Positions 63,982 through 64,000 of a DNA stretch of 64,000 nt are shown in pieces. The DNA is from Tichowtungia aerotolerans (GTDB lineage Bacteria; Verrucomicrobiota; Kiritimatiellia; Kiritimatiellales; Tichowtungiaceae). How positions within the stretch are numbered: position 1 is the stretch's first letter; each line of letters starts with the position of its first letter. A program made the translations under genes and the position numbers. Under the pieces are notes generated by a model. The model saw nothing but the letters and a program-made list of their open reading frames with translations, had not been told where the DNA came from and searched no databases. The DNA lies in contig NZ_CP047593.1 of the NCBI RefSeq assembly GCF_009905215.1, positions 1,740,900-1,804,899 on the forward strand. Reading direction: 5' to 3'.

Positions 63982-64000
63982 ATGAGAAAACACCAGTACA
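63982..64000 (+). CDS. Start of a further gene (runs off the window)
   Basis: ATG 63982 follows GGAAGGAGCATAA, a strong ribosome site, and gives MRKHQY before the window ends. It is probably in one operon with the Gfo/Idh/MocA gene. Confidence 0.6.

Overview
The window looks like a chromosomal segment of a Gram-negative, PVC-superphylum bacterium, most likely a Kiritimatiellota (Pontiella-like) organism. I infer this from an Amuc_1098-like type IV pilus secretin, large exported lamin-tail-domain and RHS proteins, a DUF1573 protein, the general style of the housekeeping genes, and a short palindrome dispersed through genes and gaps. No 16S gene is present, so the phylum is an inference.

Region 1 (1-42.7 kb) is mostly core genome. 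It carries a HAD hydrolase, a Crp/Fnr regulator, a DEAD-box helicase, thrH, an unusual zinc-ribbon/EIIA fusion, ogt with a thioredoxin-like ferredoxin, a LysM/TPR lipoprotein with an NAD-dependent epimerase, thiL, tRNA-Leu, a ModF-like ATPase and trpB-esterase-yicC. These are followed by a large hybrid histidine kinase, ruvAB-DUF1573-dus, pdxB, a nitrogen module (sigma-54-like promoter, amtB, PII gene, TorF-type porin), tatD, rpsT-rpsU, an NSS transporter with infA, gpmI, rpsO-pnp, two paralogous giant lamin-tail proteins and the secretin. The 15-bp palindrome TTCCA-N5-TGGAA (extended consensus TTTTCCAANNNTTGGAAAA) occurs at least 22 times as an exact match in this part, inside coding sequence as well as between genes.

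Region 2 (42.8-44.5 kb) is a tRNA-rich hinge: tRNA-Ser, tRNA-Asp, two small envelope proteins and tRNA-Thr. The 3' 50 bp of tRNA-Thr is duplicated 0.9 kb downstream, which marks an integration site.

Region 3 (44.5-62.5 kb) is an accessory island. It holds a G-rich tract, a truncated integrase-like protein, a calcium-binding exported protein, a 2278-residue RHS protein with a private C-terminal domain, a small membrane-anchored partner, an orphan RHS tip, and a 325-bp fold-back element in two copies alternating with minus-strand genes. Next come Sel1 lipoproteins, one broken at a C8 tract, an XRE regulator convergent with a three-gene small-protein operon, and an IS3-family insertion sequence. 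The dispersed palindrome is nearly absent here (one copy, inside the RHS core), which fits recent acquisition.

Region 4 (62.6-64 kb) returns to an ordinary Gfo/Idh/MocA oxidoreductase and the first codons of a further gene.

Functional modules: ammonium uptake (amtB, PII, porin); Holliday-junction processing (ruvAB); translation and RNA decay (rpsT, rpsU, infA, rpsO, pnp, helicase, yicC, dus); and an RHS cluster laid out like a polymorphic toxin locus with displaced tip and candidate partner. No CRISPR array or rRNA was seen.
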